The notes under the pieces were generated by a model, which was given only the letters and a program-made list of their open reading frames with translations, had not been told where the DNA came from and searched no databases. A stretch of DNA of 64,000 bases. It comes from JAWKTM01 sp041399085 (lineage in GTDB: Bacteria > Planctomycetota > Planctomycetia > Pirellulales > Pirellulaceae). Positions 27,207 through 38,238 of this stretch are shown piece by piece; within the stretch, counting starts at the first letter, position 1; the number at the start of each line of letters is the position of its first letter. The stretch lies in contig JAWKTM010000015.1 of NCBI GenBank assembly GCA_041399085.1, positions 1 through 64,000 on the forward strand, in the 5' to 3' direction. The translations under genes and the position numbers were made by a program.

Positions 27207-29828
27207 ATGTTGAAACCAGACGCCCTGAGAACTCCGTTGCGTGCATGTGGATATCGACGGAATCTGCTGCGCACCGATTTTGCGTTTGGTGACGGACAAA
27301 CCGTTCCACTCGTGGGTTTCGCCCAGCTCCCGACAGACTCGCGTTCGGCGTGCGTCGTCGTGATTCCGGAATCGCCTGACACGAGATCGTCGGTCGAATC
27401 ATTTCGGTCAGTCGGCGCGCCGCTGGTCTTTGTTTGCTGTCATGACGGCATCCAATGGTGGAAGCTGGGACGTGATTCAGCCGAGTGGCTGGAGAGTATT
27501 CCGGAGGCTCGTCTTGAAAGTTTCTTCCGGGAGCACCAACACCAGTTCTCGCCCGACGCCATCTACCGGGCAAAGACGCTCGGTCGGGTCCGCGGCGAGT
27601 ACCAACTGAACTTTGTCGACATCGGGATGATGCCGTTGTTGGAAGAAGAAGTTGGAACAGCGCTCAGCCGCCTCATCTCTCGCAATGTGGCCGACTTGAA
27701 ACAGCGAGTTGGTTGGGACGATGTAAACAACGAACAAGGTCAATGGCTGTTGCAGACGATCTTCTGGTTGGTGTCTGGAAAAATCCTGCGAGACAAGGAA
27801 GTGCCCGGCTTTGAAGACATCCAGCTCGACGACGTTGAAGATGTCTTCGAGCGAGTGGCGAGGCACTACGGCACGCAGCCGTTCAAGGCGGGGTCGAAGC
27901 AGAAACGGGAAGCTTTGCAAGAATCGGCCCGGACGATCGATCGCTTCAGCAGCCTGTCGCTGACGACCACCGAATCGTTGGCCTACGTCTACGAGAACAC
28001 CCTGATCTCGAAACAGACTCGCACGCAGTTGGGAACGCACAGCACGCCCTCGTATTTGATTGATTATGTGCTGGGGCATCTCGCGGATTGGATCGAAGAG
28101 ATTCCCGAAAACGATCGCAGCGTATTTGAACCGGCGTGTGGTCACGCCGGATTTCTCGTAGCCGCGATGCGCCTGCTGACGCAACTTCTGCCCGATGACA
28201 AGGCAATTCCGAGCCGCCGCGGCCCGTACCTACGCAGTCGCCTGCACGGGACCGACATCGATCCATTCGCACTCGAACTCGCGCGGCTGTCGCTCACGCT
28301 AACCGACATTCCCAATCCCGATGGCTGGGATTTGCGCGTCGAAGATATGTTTGTCGGCAATCGCCTTGCGGAGCAAACCAAGGGCAACACCATCCTGCTG
28401 GCAAATCCACCGTTCGCAAATTTCGGAGACGACGAACTCAGCAAGTACGCCAAGGCTGGCACGAACATCGTCGTGAAGAACAAAGCCGCCGAGATGCTGC
28501 GACTGACGCTTGCTGAGCTGACGCCGGGCAGTGTTTTCGGAGTTGTCCTTCCACAGACGGTTTTGCACGGAGCCTTTGCCAAAGATGTGCGGCGATTCCT
28601 CATCGAGAACTTCGAGCTGCGCGAAATCTCCTTGTTCCCCGACAAGGTCTTTCCGTTCTCGGATGCGGAGTCGGCCGTGATTGTTGGGAGGAGATTGAAT
28701 GCAGGGATGAAGTCTCATGATAAAGTGCGGTTCCGCCGGATTCGTGAACGACAAATGCCGAAGTTCATCACAGCCTATGAGGCATCCACCTCACAACGCA
28801 TCGAACAAAAACGTTTCAAGCAGGCTAACAAATGGGATTTGCGAATCCCCGATTTAGAAGAAGTCTGGCAGTATCTCGCGAACTATCCCACGGCAAATGA
28901 TCTGGCGGAACTAGGCACCGGCTTGGTTTACCACGGCAAGGATCTACCACAAGGCGTTCCGACGTTTTCCGACGAGCATTTTGACGGTGCCGTACAAGGT
29001 TACGTGAGCATGGAGCGCGGACTTCCATTGCATGAACTGCCGACGTTGTATTGGATGAATTTATCCGAAGACGCGACGCTTAGGAGGCGTGCTGGCGTTG
29101 TCACGGGCGTCCCGCAGGTCTTAATGAACTATGCCCGAGTTAGCCGCGGCCCTTGGCGTCTCAAAGCATTCATTGACAGTGTTGGTCGGCCAGTTACTAG
29201 CTCTTTCCTAACCGTGCGCTCGCGTGCGACACCCCTCGCGGTTGTCTGGGCATTGATGAGTTCAGCCATCGCAAACACTTACGCCTTTTGCCATCTCGGA
29301 AAGAGGCACAATATCGTCGGGGACATGCGGCGAGTCCCAATGCCAAAGGCACACTCATTCGCCGGAATCGAAGTGGCGGCCAACGCCTACATTGCCGCGG
29401 CGTCAGCCGGATCGGACAGCGAAACGCTACGTTCGCTCATGTCAAAACTTGATGCCCAAGTGCTTCGGCAATACGACCTGCCGCTCGATCTTGAGCAGTC
29501 GGTCCTATCTCTTTTCACGGACTGGAAGCGAGTTGGCGTCCCCTTCAACCAAACTCGCTTTCTTCCTGAATCGCTGGAAGGCAAACTCCACTACGCCGAC
29601 TTCGTGGACTACGAAGCGGATTGGCCTAAGACCAATCGTCGACGCGGCAAGCTGATTGACAAGGACATTGCCGGCACACTGTCGGACGCGGAGCGAATGG
29701 AACTAGAAGGCTTGCAGGCATACGCCGACTACCACTTGGAACGTGTCGCGCCACGACCGACCCATGTGCTCAAGCAACTCGAAGACTTGGTGTTGGCGAC
29801 ATCGACCGCCTCGAAGCGAGGTGAGTGA
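27207..29828 (+). CDS. N6-adenine DNA methyltransferase (type IIG/type I M-like)
   Basis: The 873-residue protein has an N-terminal region (1-110) of unclear fold, a helical region, and a gamma-class amino-methyltransferase core: THSTPSYLIDYVLGHL as motif X, FEPACGHAGFL as motif I (DPACGxGxFL variant), LHGTDIDPFALELARL as motif II and LLANPPF as motif IV. A target-recognition-like region follows (~residues 540-740). The last ~60 residues (RRRGKLIDKDIAGTL, ERMELEGLQAYADYHL) resemble a small module otherwise seen as a stand-alone peptide. The enzyme should methylate adenine N6 in DNA. No PD-(D/E)xK nuclease motif was recognised. The stop TGA overlaps the ATG of the HNH gene in TGATG. Confidence 0.85.
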   Translation: MLKPDALRTPLRACGYRRNLLRTDFAFGDGQTVPLVGFAQLPTDSRSACVVVIPESPDTRSSVESFRSVGAPLVFVCCHDGIQWWKLGRDSAEWLESIPEARLESFFREHQHQFSPDAIYRAKTLGRVRGEYQLNFVDIGMMPLLEEEVGTALSRLISRNVADLKQRVGWDDVNNEQGQWLLQTIFWLVSGKILRDKEVPGFEDIQLDDVEDVFERVARHYGTQPFKAGSKQKREALQESARTIDRFSSLSLTTTESLAYVYENTLISKQTRTQLGTHSTPSYLIDYVLGHLADWIEEIPENDRSVFEPACGHAGFLVAAMRLLTQLLPDDKAIPSRRGPYLRSRLHGTDIDPFALELARLSLTLTDIPNPDGWDLRVEDMFVGNRLAEQTKGNTILLANPPFANFGDDELSKYAKAGTNIVVKNKAAEMLRLTLAELTPGSVFGVVLPQTVLHGAFAKDVRRFLIENFELREISLFPDKVFPFSDAESAVIVGRRLNAGMKSHDKVRFRRIRERQMPKFITAYEASTSQRIEQKRFKQANKWDLRIPDLEEVWQYLANYPTANDLAELGTGLVYHGKDLPQGVPTFSDEHFDGAVQGYVSMERGLPLHELPTLYWMNLSEDATLRRRAGVVTGVPQVLMNYARVSRGPWRLKAFIDSVGRPVTSSFLTVRSRATPLAVVWALMSSAIANTYAFCHLGKRHNIVGDMRRVPMPKAHSFAGIEVAANAYIAAASAGSDSETLRSLMSKLDAQVLRQYDLPLDLEQSVLSLFTDWKRVGVPFNQTRFLPESLEGKLHYADFVDYEADWPKTNRRRGKLIDKDIAGTLSDAERMELEGLQAYADYHLERVAPRPTHVLKQLEDLVLATSTASKRGE

Positions 29829-30427
29829 TGCAAGGCTTCGAGTATCCGACCATGCCTCACGTCCGTCGTCATGGGCCTGCTGGCTACGACGACTACGCCA
29901 GCTATCGCGATTGGCTGCGCGATGAGTTCACTTTCCGCTGCGTGTTCTGCCTGCATCGCGAGCAGTGGTATGGTCGCTCTGGGACATTCGACATCGAGCA
30001 CTTCGTCCCAGCTTCGGTCGATCCGTCGGGCCGATGCGAATACTCAAACCTGCTTTATGCCTGCCGAACCTGTAACGCCGCCAAGACCGACGTGCTTGCC
30101 GTACCGAATCCTTGTGAAGTTGCCTTCGGCGACTGCTTGCGAATCAAGATGAACGGTGAAGTCGAAGCCCTAAACGCCGACGGCAAGAAGCTCTGCGCCT
30201 TGCTGCGGCTGAACAGCGCGAGCAACCTCGAATATCGCTCTCGTTGGATGCGCTCGCTCGAAACATTGCGAAACGCGAATCCCAATCTCTACGACGAGTT
30301 CATGGCCTTCCCGAGCGACTTGCCCGACCTTCGTCGCAAACGAGCCCCATCGAATTCAATCCCCGAAGGAGCCGCGAACTGCTACTTCGCTCTTCGCGAG
30401 CGTGGCGAACTGCCCGCCAATTATTGA
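29828..30427 (+). CDS. HNH endonuclease, coupled to the methyltransferase
   Basis: The 199-residue protein has a zinc-bound HNH core: CVFCLHREQW, GTFDIEHFVPAS, CEYSNLLYACRTCNAAKTD. This supplies the CxxC pair, the catalytic His of DIEH, the central Asn of YSNLLY, and the second Cys pair. Its ATG shares one base with the methyltransferase stop (TGATG), which implies translational coupling. It should nick or cut DNA. With its partner it may form a restriction-modification-like defence unit, in which methylation protects host DNA; this is inference. Two possible starts exist: the GTG at 29825 adds one residue. Confidence 0.85.
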   Translation: MQGFEYPTMPHVRRHGPAGYDDYASYRDWLRDEFTFRCVFCLHREQWYGRSGTFDIEHFVPASVDPSGRCEYSNLLYACRTCNAAKTDVLAVPNPCEVAFGDCLRIKMNGEVEALNADGKKLCALLRLNSASNLEYRSRWMRSLETLRNANPNLYDEFMAFPSDLPDLRRKRAPSNSIPEGAANCYFALRERGELPANY

Positions 30428-30532
30428 TGCGTTTTGCTGATGAATGACACGAGCCGCCGACGAGATGCTGCTTTGCATCAGAATTCCGACTAAGATCGGG
30501 CGTGTCGAATTCAATACTCCGTGAGAGACCCG

Positions 30533-33500
30533 ATGTTGCGTCGATTGTTTCAAGTCGTGATTGTTCTCGGCGCGAGTGCGACGGCATTCGCCGACGATTC
30601 GTTTGTTGTGCCGGTCGGCGTCGAAGCGGTTCTGAAACAGAATTGCCTCGGGTGCCACAGCGGTGACTCGGCCGAGGGGACGTGCGGCTCGATGCACTCG
30701 CTCAGATTGGGCTGGACGGACGGCTGGAACTGCTCAATCGAGTTCAGGAGCAACTGTTCCTGAAACAGATGCCGCCGGACAGCGAAGCTTTCGACAAACC
30801 CGAGCATCCGACATTGCTGGCCGGATGGGTGTCAGAAGAACTCAACCGGCACAATGCTTCGATGCTGGAAAAGAAGCTGCAGAAGCCCGAGTTTGGGAAC
30901 TACGTCGACCACGAACAACTGTTTTCGGGCGAGTATCGGGAACTGCCAGGTTTCACTTACGACCGCCGCTGGCTGATTAGCGAGTACATCTTCTCGGCAA
31001 AGTTTCAGCAACTCCTGCAAGCTCGAACGATGGCCGATCATGAGGGGAAACGAGTTCAAGTACTCGGCAGCCACAGGTTCTCGCAACTCAGCCTGACCAA
31101 TCCGTTTCTCCTGCCAACCCATTCCGGAGTGAGATACTACGCCAACGCCGACCTCGCTGGCAGCCACATTTCGAGCATGCTCACAAACGCTCAGAAAACG
31201 TCGGAATATATCACCGATTATCTCGTCAAACGGAATCGAAACTATCTTCCAGCCATCGCGGAAGTGATGGCCCTCGAAGATTCGCACACAACGACGCTCG
31301 CGTCGCGACGCGAATTCCTAGAAAACTTTATTGCTCGACTGTGTGAAGAATACTATGGCAACCAACATACTTCCTTGTTGCCAGAATTCCTGCCAGTGAC
31401 GCTCAAAGAAGTTGAGACACTGAAAGCGGGCGAAGTCTATAAGAAAGCCCCCTTCCACGTGGCTCAAAGGATGCTCGGCGATCTCGACGGCACGGATGTC
31501 GTTTACCAGTTGCTACTGAATCCAGAGCACGCGACAAAGTCCGATGATGCATTCCGCGACCTGTGTGAACGCACCTGGTTCTACAACGGCGATCACGAAC
31601 GACACATTCAAGGGCGCATGACGATCCTACGCGACTACCTACCGGAAATCCGCGAGGACTTGGTCAAGAACAGCCGCAAATACAAACCGCTCGTCTACAA
31701 ACCGCTGAGCGACGATGAGATGCGGGTGATCCAGGCGGCGATTCTAAAACACCGAGCTCAAAGCGATCACTACAACGTCATCATCGAGAAATGCATGGCC
31801 GAATGGGAACGCGAGTTCGAACAGGCCCGGATCGACGCCGGACCTCCCGCCGATGAATTGCTGCGCGAGCTCATTCGCCAGTTGAGCTTTCAGATTTTGG
31901 AAAGACCGCCGCTTCCGTCCGAATCCGATCAATTTCTCGCCCTCACAAAGTCATATATTGACAAGCTCGGGCGTCTTAAGGCGATTCAGAAGCTGATACA
32001 GACTTACCTACTGTCAGGCGAATTTGTCTATCGACAGGAATTCGGCACGGGAGAACCCGACGAACATGGTCGCAGAATGCTGTCCCCGCGCGATGCCAGC
32101 TACGCAATTGCTTACGCATTGACAGACCAGAGCCCCGATGCGGAGCTAAAGCTGGCCGCGGAGAGCGGCGCGCTGAATACCCGTGACGATTATGAACGGG
32201 AAGTCCGGCGTTTGCTTCAGAAACGGGATGTGGTTTATCTGATCGACCCGATTCTGGAAGACAATAACTATCGCGACAACACAACCAATCTTCCCATCCG
32301 CAAGCTGCGTTTCTTCCGTGAGTTCTTTGGATATCCGGCGGCGCTAACGATCTTCAAAGACGAAAAACGATTCGGCGGCGATCGAATTGGCAACGCGACC
32401 TCGCGACTAATCAACGAAACCGACCGACTTGTCGAATACATTCTGGAGCAAGACACTCATGTCTTTGAAGAGTTGCTGACCACCGAGAAATTCTACGTCT
32501 ACCATGACGGCAATAACGAACGGATGCAGGCCGCCTCGGACCGAATCAAAAGCATTTATGATCATTTCAAGAACCTCGATTGGCAAAACTTCAAGAAGGA
32601 AGATTTGCTGGAACATCGAGACTTTCTTAAAGAGGTCAAGATGCGAAGCGTCGATCCCGATAACCTGGAGGCGAGGAATCGACAAGGGACCACAATCCAG
32701 TTGTTCAAAAAGTCGATGAGGACGATTACCGCGCGACTTGACAAAGGGCAGAAAGAAGCGGCCCCCTATGATCTCTATCGCGGTTATGGCAACGACTTCA
32801 TGCCCGGATACAACGTGGCCAAGTTCTACAACTTTCGACTCGATGACTGGGATTACAGCACGATTCAGCCGGCCGCGGTCCCCAATCGCAAAGGGTTGCT
32901 CACCAGCCCCGCTTGGCTGATCGCCCATTCCAAGAACACCGAAACCGATCCCGTTATCCGAGGGAAATGGGTGCGTGAGAAGCTGCTCGCGGGGACCATT
33001 CCCGACGTGCCGATCACCGTGGACGCATCCATCCCCGAAGACCATTCCAAGACGCTTCGCGAACGCCTCACGCTCGCGACCGAAAACGACTATTGCTGGA
33101 AATGTCACAAACAAATGAATCCTCTCGGATACACATTCGAGATCTATGATGACTTTGGACGATACCGTGAGGAGGAATCGCTGGAGTATCCAGACCGGAT
33201 CGTCGAATCCGTGACGCTCAAGAATGACGAAAGCGTGCTGCTCACGGACACACGGGATATTTATGAGACGCTGCCCGTCAACTCGACCGGGCATCTGGAT
33301 GGCACGGGAGATGACCGGCTCGATGGAAAAGTCGCGGACGCCCGCGACCTCGCCCAGCGGCTCGCCCAATCGGACCGAGTTCGCCAGTCCATTATTCGAC
33401 ACGCGTTCCGGTATTTCCTCGGCCGCAATGAGACGCTCTCGGATTCCGGTACATTGATCGACGCCGAACAGGCTTATCTTAATAGCAACGGCAGTTTCGA

Positions 33501-33564
33501 CGCCGTGATCGTTTCGTTGCTTACTTCCGATTCATTCATTTATCGCAAACCGATCGAAGATTAA
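30533..33564 (+). CDS. DUF1592/DUF1588/DUF1585 cytochrome-like protein, one frameshift
   Basis: The gene begins with a signal peptide (RRLFQVVIVLGASATAFA) and a heme motif (CLGCH). At about 30682 the frame shifts: ACGTGCGG appears to lack one G of ACGGTGCGG, after which the main frame runs to 33564. The long body has DUF1592-like ELIRQLSFQILERPPLPSES, DUF1588-like DYCWKCHKQMNPLGYTFE and DUF1585-like RVRQSIIRHAFRYFLGRNET. The second CxxCH at CWKCH is characteristic. Such secreted c-type cytochrome-like proteins pair with DUF1552 proteins in planctomycetes. The single base loss in a GG run suggests sequencing error or a recent lesion. Confidence 0.8.
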
Positions 33565-33568
33565 TCCC

Positions 33569-34951
33569 ATGCTCACCAGAAAAGAATTCCTGAATTCATC
33601 CGTGCTCGGAATCGGCGCGATGGCGCTGGCTCCTTCCTTTAATCAGGTATTTGCCTCTCCGAACGCGAATGGGATTCCTAAGCGCTTTATCTTTATCCGC
33701 AAATCCAGCGGCATCCGACCACACGAAATTGCCCTCCCAGACTTTTCGGATCGCGATAAGGCGCGCGACGAGAAGAAAGAGCCGCTCGAAGTCGATTTGG
33801 CCAAGCACGAACTTCCCAACTGGGTGCGTGGACTGGAACCTTACAAGGAACATATGACGATCCTGCAGGGGCTTTCGGCCAAGATGAGTGAGAACATTCA
33901 TTGGTCGTTCTCGTCTGTCATGGGGTGCTTCAAGTCGAATCGCAATACACTCAGCGCGATTAAGCGCGCCACCGTGGATTTTGAACTCGCCAGACTGTTT
34001 CCGTCACCGTTTGGACATGTCGAGCTTTCATTCGCGGCGGGGCGTACCGGGATTGTCGACGGTTACTCCGCGCCCGCGCCGCAAACCCGAAACTATTGTT
34101 ATGCCGACCCGGAAACCGCTCGCAACGAATTGTTCAAAGCCGTACTCAATCCCCAGGCGGTCACATCCGATAACGATATGCTGGCGTTTCTGGAGAGTCG
34201 CGAGGGTCAAGAAATCAGCGGCATCCAGGGACACGAAAAGAAACGACAGGAATTGCACGTCCATTCGATTCAGGCGATCCGGGAACGGAACAGGAAGCTG
34301 ATCGACATTTCCGGGTTCATCGAAAAACATCTCCCGGAAATCGCACCGGTCCATGCTAACGGCGGTCCTAATGCCACAACCCCAGAAAAGCAGGCCGCGA
34401 TGACCGATGTCCTCGTCGCCGCGCTGAAGGCCGGTTTGACCAACGTTGTGACTTATACGATTGACGACCTTGGAACTCCGATTACGGGGTTGCCCGGTAA
34501 CGAAACCGATCGCGTCGGAATTCATCCGCTGGGCCATGACGAGGCCTTCGGCGGAGTCCCCGCCTGGAAGACAAGGGAACAGATTCGGATCAGTCACGTC
34601 AATCAAATTAGGACCATCGTCGAGCGGCTCAAGCAGACGCCCGAAGGAAATGGCGCCATGTTCGACAACACAATGATTATGTACTTTCCCGAAAATGGGG
34701 AAACACATCACGGAACCGGCACCGAATCACCGTTCCTCATCATGTCCGGCAGCAACTGCAATCTGGACTTGGCGGGGCGATACATTCGTCTGCCATATCT
34801 TGGCAACGAAGGCCATAAGACTTTGGGGAACTGGTATACCACACTGCTGAATGCTCACGGAAACCCCATCGAACATTATGGCGATCTGGACCCGGAGATG
34901 TCGCGCAAGAAACTGCCCCAGACCGGACCAATCGCTCAATTAATGCGATAA
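33569..34951 (+). CDS. DUF1552 domain protein
   Basis: The 460-residue protein starts with a hydrophobic leader (RKEFLNSSVLGIGAMALAP) and continues as the DUF1552 fold (RFIFIRKSSGIRPHEIALP, MTILQGLSAKM, TMIMYFPENGETHHG). It starts 4 nt after the DUF1592-type gene, so they are an operon. DUF1552 proteins are related to DUF1501 and are usually paired with DUF1592/1588/1585 proteins. The pair may act on an exported polymer, but no activity is proven. Tat dependence is less obvious than in the DUF1501 proteins, because only TRKEF is present. Confidence 0.87.
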   Translation: MLTRKEFLNSSVLGIGAMALAPSFNQVFASPNANGIPKRFIFIRKSSGIRPHEIALPDFSDRDKARDEKKEPLEVDLAKHELPNWVRGLEPYKEHMTILQGLSAKMSENIHWSFSSVMGCFKSNRNTLSAIKRATVDFELARLFPSPFGHVELSFAAGRTGIVDGYSAPAPQTRNYCYADPETARNELFKAVLNPQAVTSDNDMLAFLESREGQEISGIQGHEKKRQELHVHSIQAIRERNRKLIDISGFIEKHLPEIAPVHANGGPNATTPEKQAAMTDVLVAALKAGLTNVVTYTIDDLGTPITGLPGNETDRVGIHPLGHDEAFGGVPAWKTREQIRISHVNQIRTIVERLKQTPEGNGAMFDNTMIMYFPENGETHHGTGTESPFLIMSGSNCNLDLAGRYIRLPYLGNEGHKTLGNWYTTLLNAHGNPIEHYGDLDPEMSRKKLPQTGPIAQLMR

Positions 34952-34985
34952 TCCGGTCATCGTGGAACTCGTGGGCTCCGCGGGT

Positions 34986-35537
34986 TCAGTCGATCTTTTT
35001 CACAACATCACCCGCGCGGATCATGCCTTCAGTCACGACTTTCGCATAGATGCCGCGCAGATGGAGTTGCTTGCCAAGCGGCGAATTGACGAATCGCAAT
35101 GCGTCGACGCCAAAGCGGTTTTGGAATTTGCGACACCCGAGATGCGGTTCGTCGGTTATCTCGATCACTGCCGAACCGATTTCCAGCCGCTGACCCGGCG
35201 CGAGATTTTCGCTGCCGAGGTCCAAGTCGACGAAGAGATTGTCGCCAGCCAGTGGCCAGCGTTCCTCTGGCCCAGCCACGGCTTCGATCACGCGGACGTT
35301 CATCATCGCGATTTGCACATCGGGGTGCGGTCGTCCATCGGGCAACGATTTCCAACACCCGCTGGCCCAGCAATCGCCGTGCACTCCGCCCGCAGCGCTG
35401 ATTTCCACTTCGGGCAATACCGACCGCTCGTTCGTGCCCGGCCGCACAACGATCATGCGGAGCACTCCTTTGTCTTTTGGCGACTGCCGAATCCACGGTA
35501 GCGCGTCGTCGAGTTCTTCTGGCGATCGAGGTTTCAT
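34986..35537 (-). CDS. MOSC domain protein
   Basis: The 183-residue protein matches the stand-alone MOSC family (molybdenum cofactor sulfurase C-terminal-like). It has GVHGDCWAS in the N-terminal half and the conserved Cys in EPHLGCRKFQNRFG, which carries sulfur or holds cofactor in family members. These proteins are thought to transfer sulfur or bind molybdopterin and hydroxylamine-type substrates. It is convergent with the DUF1552 gene and stands alone. Confidence 0.85.
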   Translation of the reverse strand: MKPRSPEELDDALPWIRQSPKDKGVLRMIVVRPGTNERSVLPEVEISAAGGVHGDCWASGCWKSLPDGRPHPDVQIAMMNVRVIEAVAGPEERWPLAGDNLFVDLDLGSENLAPGQRLEIGSAVIEITDEPHLGCRKFQNRFGVDALRFVNSPLGKQLHLRGIYAKVVTEGMIRAGDVVKKID

Positions 35538-35687
35538 CTCATAACTCCGTTTATCCGGACAATACCAATGCGCAGAATCTGACCTGCATAATGGACGAGG
35601 CCACGACCCGTTCTGTGGGATCGGAATCGTTATCTAGTCCAATACGCATGAACTCGCATTCAACGCTGTTATCAGTCGGCGCTGGCG

Positions 35688-38112
35688 TCAGACGCCGCTG
35701 GCCTTCGCCAGCTTGGTATCGCGACGAATTCTGTGCGGCGTTTGTTCTTCATTGCCGGCCTCGTCGGTGGCGAGCTTCCACGGACGCCGACGCGGTGGAC
35801 GGCAGCGTGACTTGCCAATCGACAACGCCCGGCGTAGCGCGAGTCAGCTTTGCGGGCTGGCCGTTGACCATCACTCGGGACACTTCACCATCGTCATGCG
35901 TTACACCGGAAACAATTAGCTGGCCTTGTTCCGCACGGATTGAGGTCACAATCGTCGCGGGCGGCAGATCATCCACGGGATCAAGCAACTTGGGCCAAGC
36001 CACGTCGGTCACTTCCGCCACAACCGACTCGTCGCCGGTCAAGGGCGGCTGCGATGTGTATTGGTTCCCGTCGCTCAGTAAATCTTTGGCCCGCGCGCTA
36101 ACCACCTTGGCATGACGACCGCTGCCGAACCAATCGTGGATGTAGATCGGCACGCCGTGCGGCGTCGAAGGATTTGGCCGCGGTCCTCCACCGAGGTTTA
36201 CCAGCGGCCAACGATTATTGTGTTTGCGATCCAATACTTTCACATTCCGGAAATGCGATTCGGCTTGCCCCGTGGGATTGTCATCGCTGATTTGAATCAG
36301 CGGCATTTGGCCGCCGTATCCCAAGTCGGAAAACGTCAGCCCGTCGACCGTGATACGTCCGAATTGCTCGCTTTGATCGTCCATGCCACGATTAAATGGC
36401 TCGGCATTAGTATGAGCGATATGGATGTTGCGATACACATGGTTGTTGAAATGGGGACGGTAGATTCCGTAGGCCGCATGGTTGATCGTCACATCCTCGA
36501 CCATCATCGTCGGCAATTCGGCTCGCAAAGCATAATGTGTTTGCCACAACCTAAGGCGGCTTAGACGATGCGGATGTTGCGTGTCTGGGCCGACGCCATC
36601 GGTGCCGGCGACCGCCACGGAATAGAGCCCTTCGGTATGAGATTCATTGTCGCTGAAACGTGTGATTGGCAGCGTGCGAATATCCACCACTTGCCGCTTG
36701 CCATCCGCTTGCCGGACCGCGAGATTGCTATCAAAGTTGCTACGACGCTGGCTGTCGTACCGATAACCGTATTCATCGTTCTCACAGGTGACATTGCGGG
36801 TCAGCGAATTGCGTCCGTTCGCCCACCAGAACGCTCCTCCATCGTTTGGGTCGAAGGGTAGGACCTGCCCCGGCAATCGCTTGCCACGAAACGCCTGCAC
36901 TCCCAAATTCCGATCGAGCAGATTGAATTGCTCAGTCCCATCCTCCAAAAAGTAACCGTGGCCCACACTGCGATAGCCAATACAATCGCGAACCAATAGA
37001 TATTCTGTACCATGGATGGTGATCCAGCGATTATGCGAATCCACAATCGCCGCGCCTAACACCTGGCTGCCGCGCATTGTGTCGCCGATCAGATGAAAAT
37101 GAATAGCGTATCGGCCAAGCACGCCTTCCTTTCCCAGATGGGCGAAACGAGCGTAGCTGATGCCGCCTTGGCTGAACGAGTGATACAGCGTGTGACCTCG
37201 CACTCCGTCGGGATCGGCGCTCTCGATGATGACGTTGCGAGACAGATTCGCCACTTCGCTGCGAAAGTCGCCGTTGCCAAAATGAACGTTCTCCAACGAC
37301 CGATCTAGTTCCAACGTCTGGCCTTCGATCTTCGTAATACGTCTCTCTTCGGTTTGCACGGCATCGCGATCGGTGCGAAACGAACCGCTGCGGTATTGGT
37401 GTTCCGAACCAGTCACGATCACCTCGTCGCCAACGCGCCAACCCGAAACCGGTTCGGCCAGCGTCACACGCGAGTCGCCCGGCTTCACGTCTTGCCCGAG
37501 CTTGACCCAAGTGCGATTGAGCGGAGCGCCGTGCAGCTCCATGCGAGCCGAACAGCAGACCAGAGCCGGCGCGTCGTTCTTGTCCATGCCGTCTAAGTAG
37601 TGCAACCGAATGCGGGCCGTGTGCTCCGCTGGAATCGGGTCGGCCAGCGTGCCCACCTCGAGCGTCGGCAACGTGCCGCCGCGCGGAGCCAGCGGTTCGC
37701 CCGCTGCGGTAACGCCCTCGAAATCGCAGGCAAAACCACTCTCGCTGCACTCATCGCTGTCCTGCACCTTCAGCACGGCGACGTTCATCAACGTGTCGCG
37801 ATCGCGGGCGAACCGCAGCGTGCCGAGCACTTGTACCAACCGCAGCGTCTCGTCGCTGGCCACGTCGTAGCGGACTTCGGTGCCCCGACTAACAAGCACC
37901 CGGTCGCCACGCTTCGGCACGCGAGCCGGTTCCCATGTTTTGGCGTTGGACCAGTCGCCGTCGCGGGCACTGCGGATAGTGAACTGAATCGGAGCGTGTC
38001 GGCCATGATGATGTTCATGACTGACGCCGTCCGCTGCCTGTATCGAGCCGTTGGTCGCCAATGTTCCGAGCAGTATCGTGAACAGGCCGATCGCCGTCGT
38101 TGCCGTTCGCAT
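35688..38112 (-). CDS. Secreted G8-domain protein with right-handed beta-helix, frameshifted C-terminus
   Basis: The ATG at 38112, with GGAGG 5 nt upstream, starts a signal peptide (TAIGLFTILLGTLATNGSIQA). A G8 domain follows (WSNAKTWEPARVPKRGD, VLGTLRFARD). A long right-handed beta-helix-like region (about residues 230-640) contains HFHLIGDTMRGSQVLG and NDEYGYRYDS. A C-terminal Ig-like strand set ends in the uninterrupted frame at 35749. A shift near 35770 (GCTCGCCACC) restores ATDEAGNEEQTPHRIRRDT-like sequence to a TGA at 35688. G8 proteins are thought to bind or cut carbohydrate or glycosaminoglycan. The coordinates given span both frames. Confidence 0.78.
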
Positions 38113-38238
38113 CGCCGCCTCCGTCGAAATCGTGGTTGAAGGGATAGGTTCCATCGGGCGAATTCTATACGTCGCTCGCGTCGAATGTGGGATCGGCAGC
38201 CAATTGCCTCGCGATCACTGACGAAACAAAATAGGACG

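Noticed and set aside
32407..33402. A 331-residue open frame on the minus strand
   Set aside because: It is antisense to the DUF1592-type protein, whose sense frame has clear DUF1588 and DUF1585 motifs. The antisense frame has no RBS or recognisable domain.
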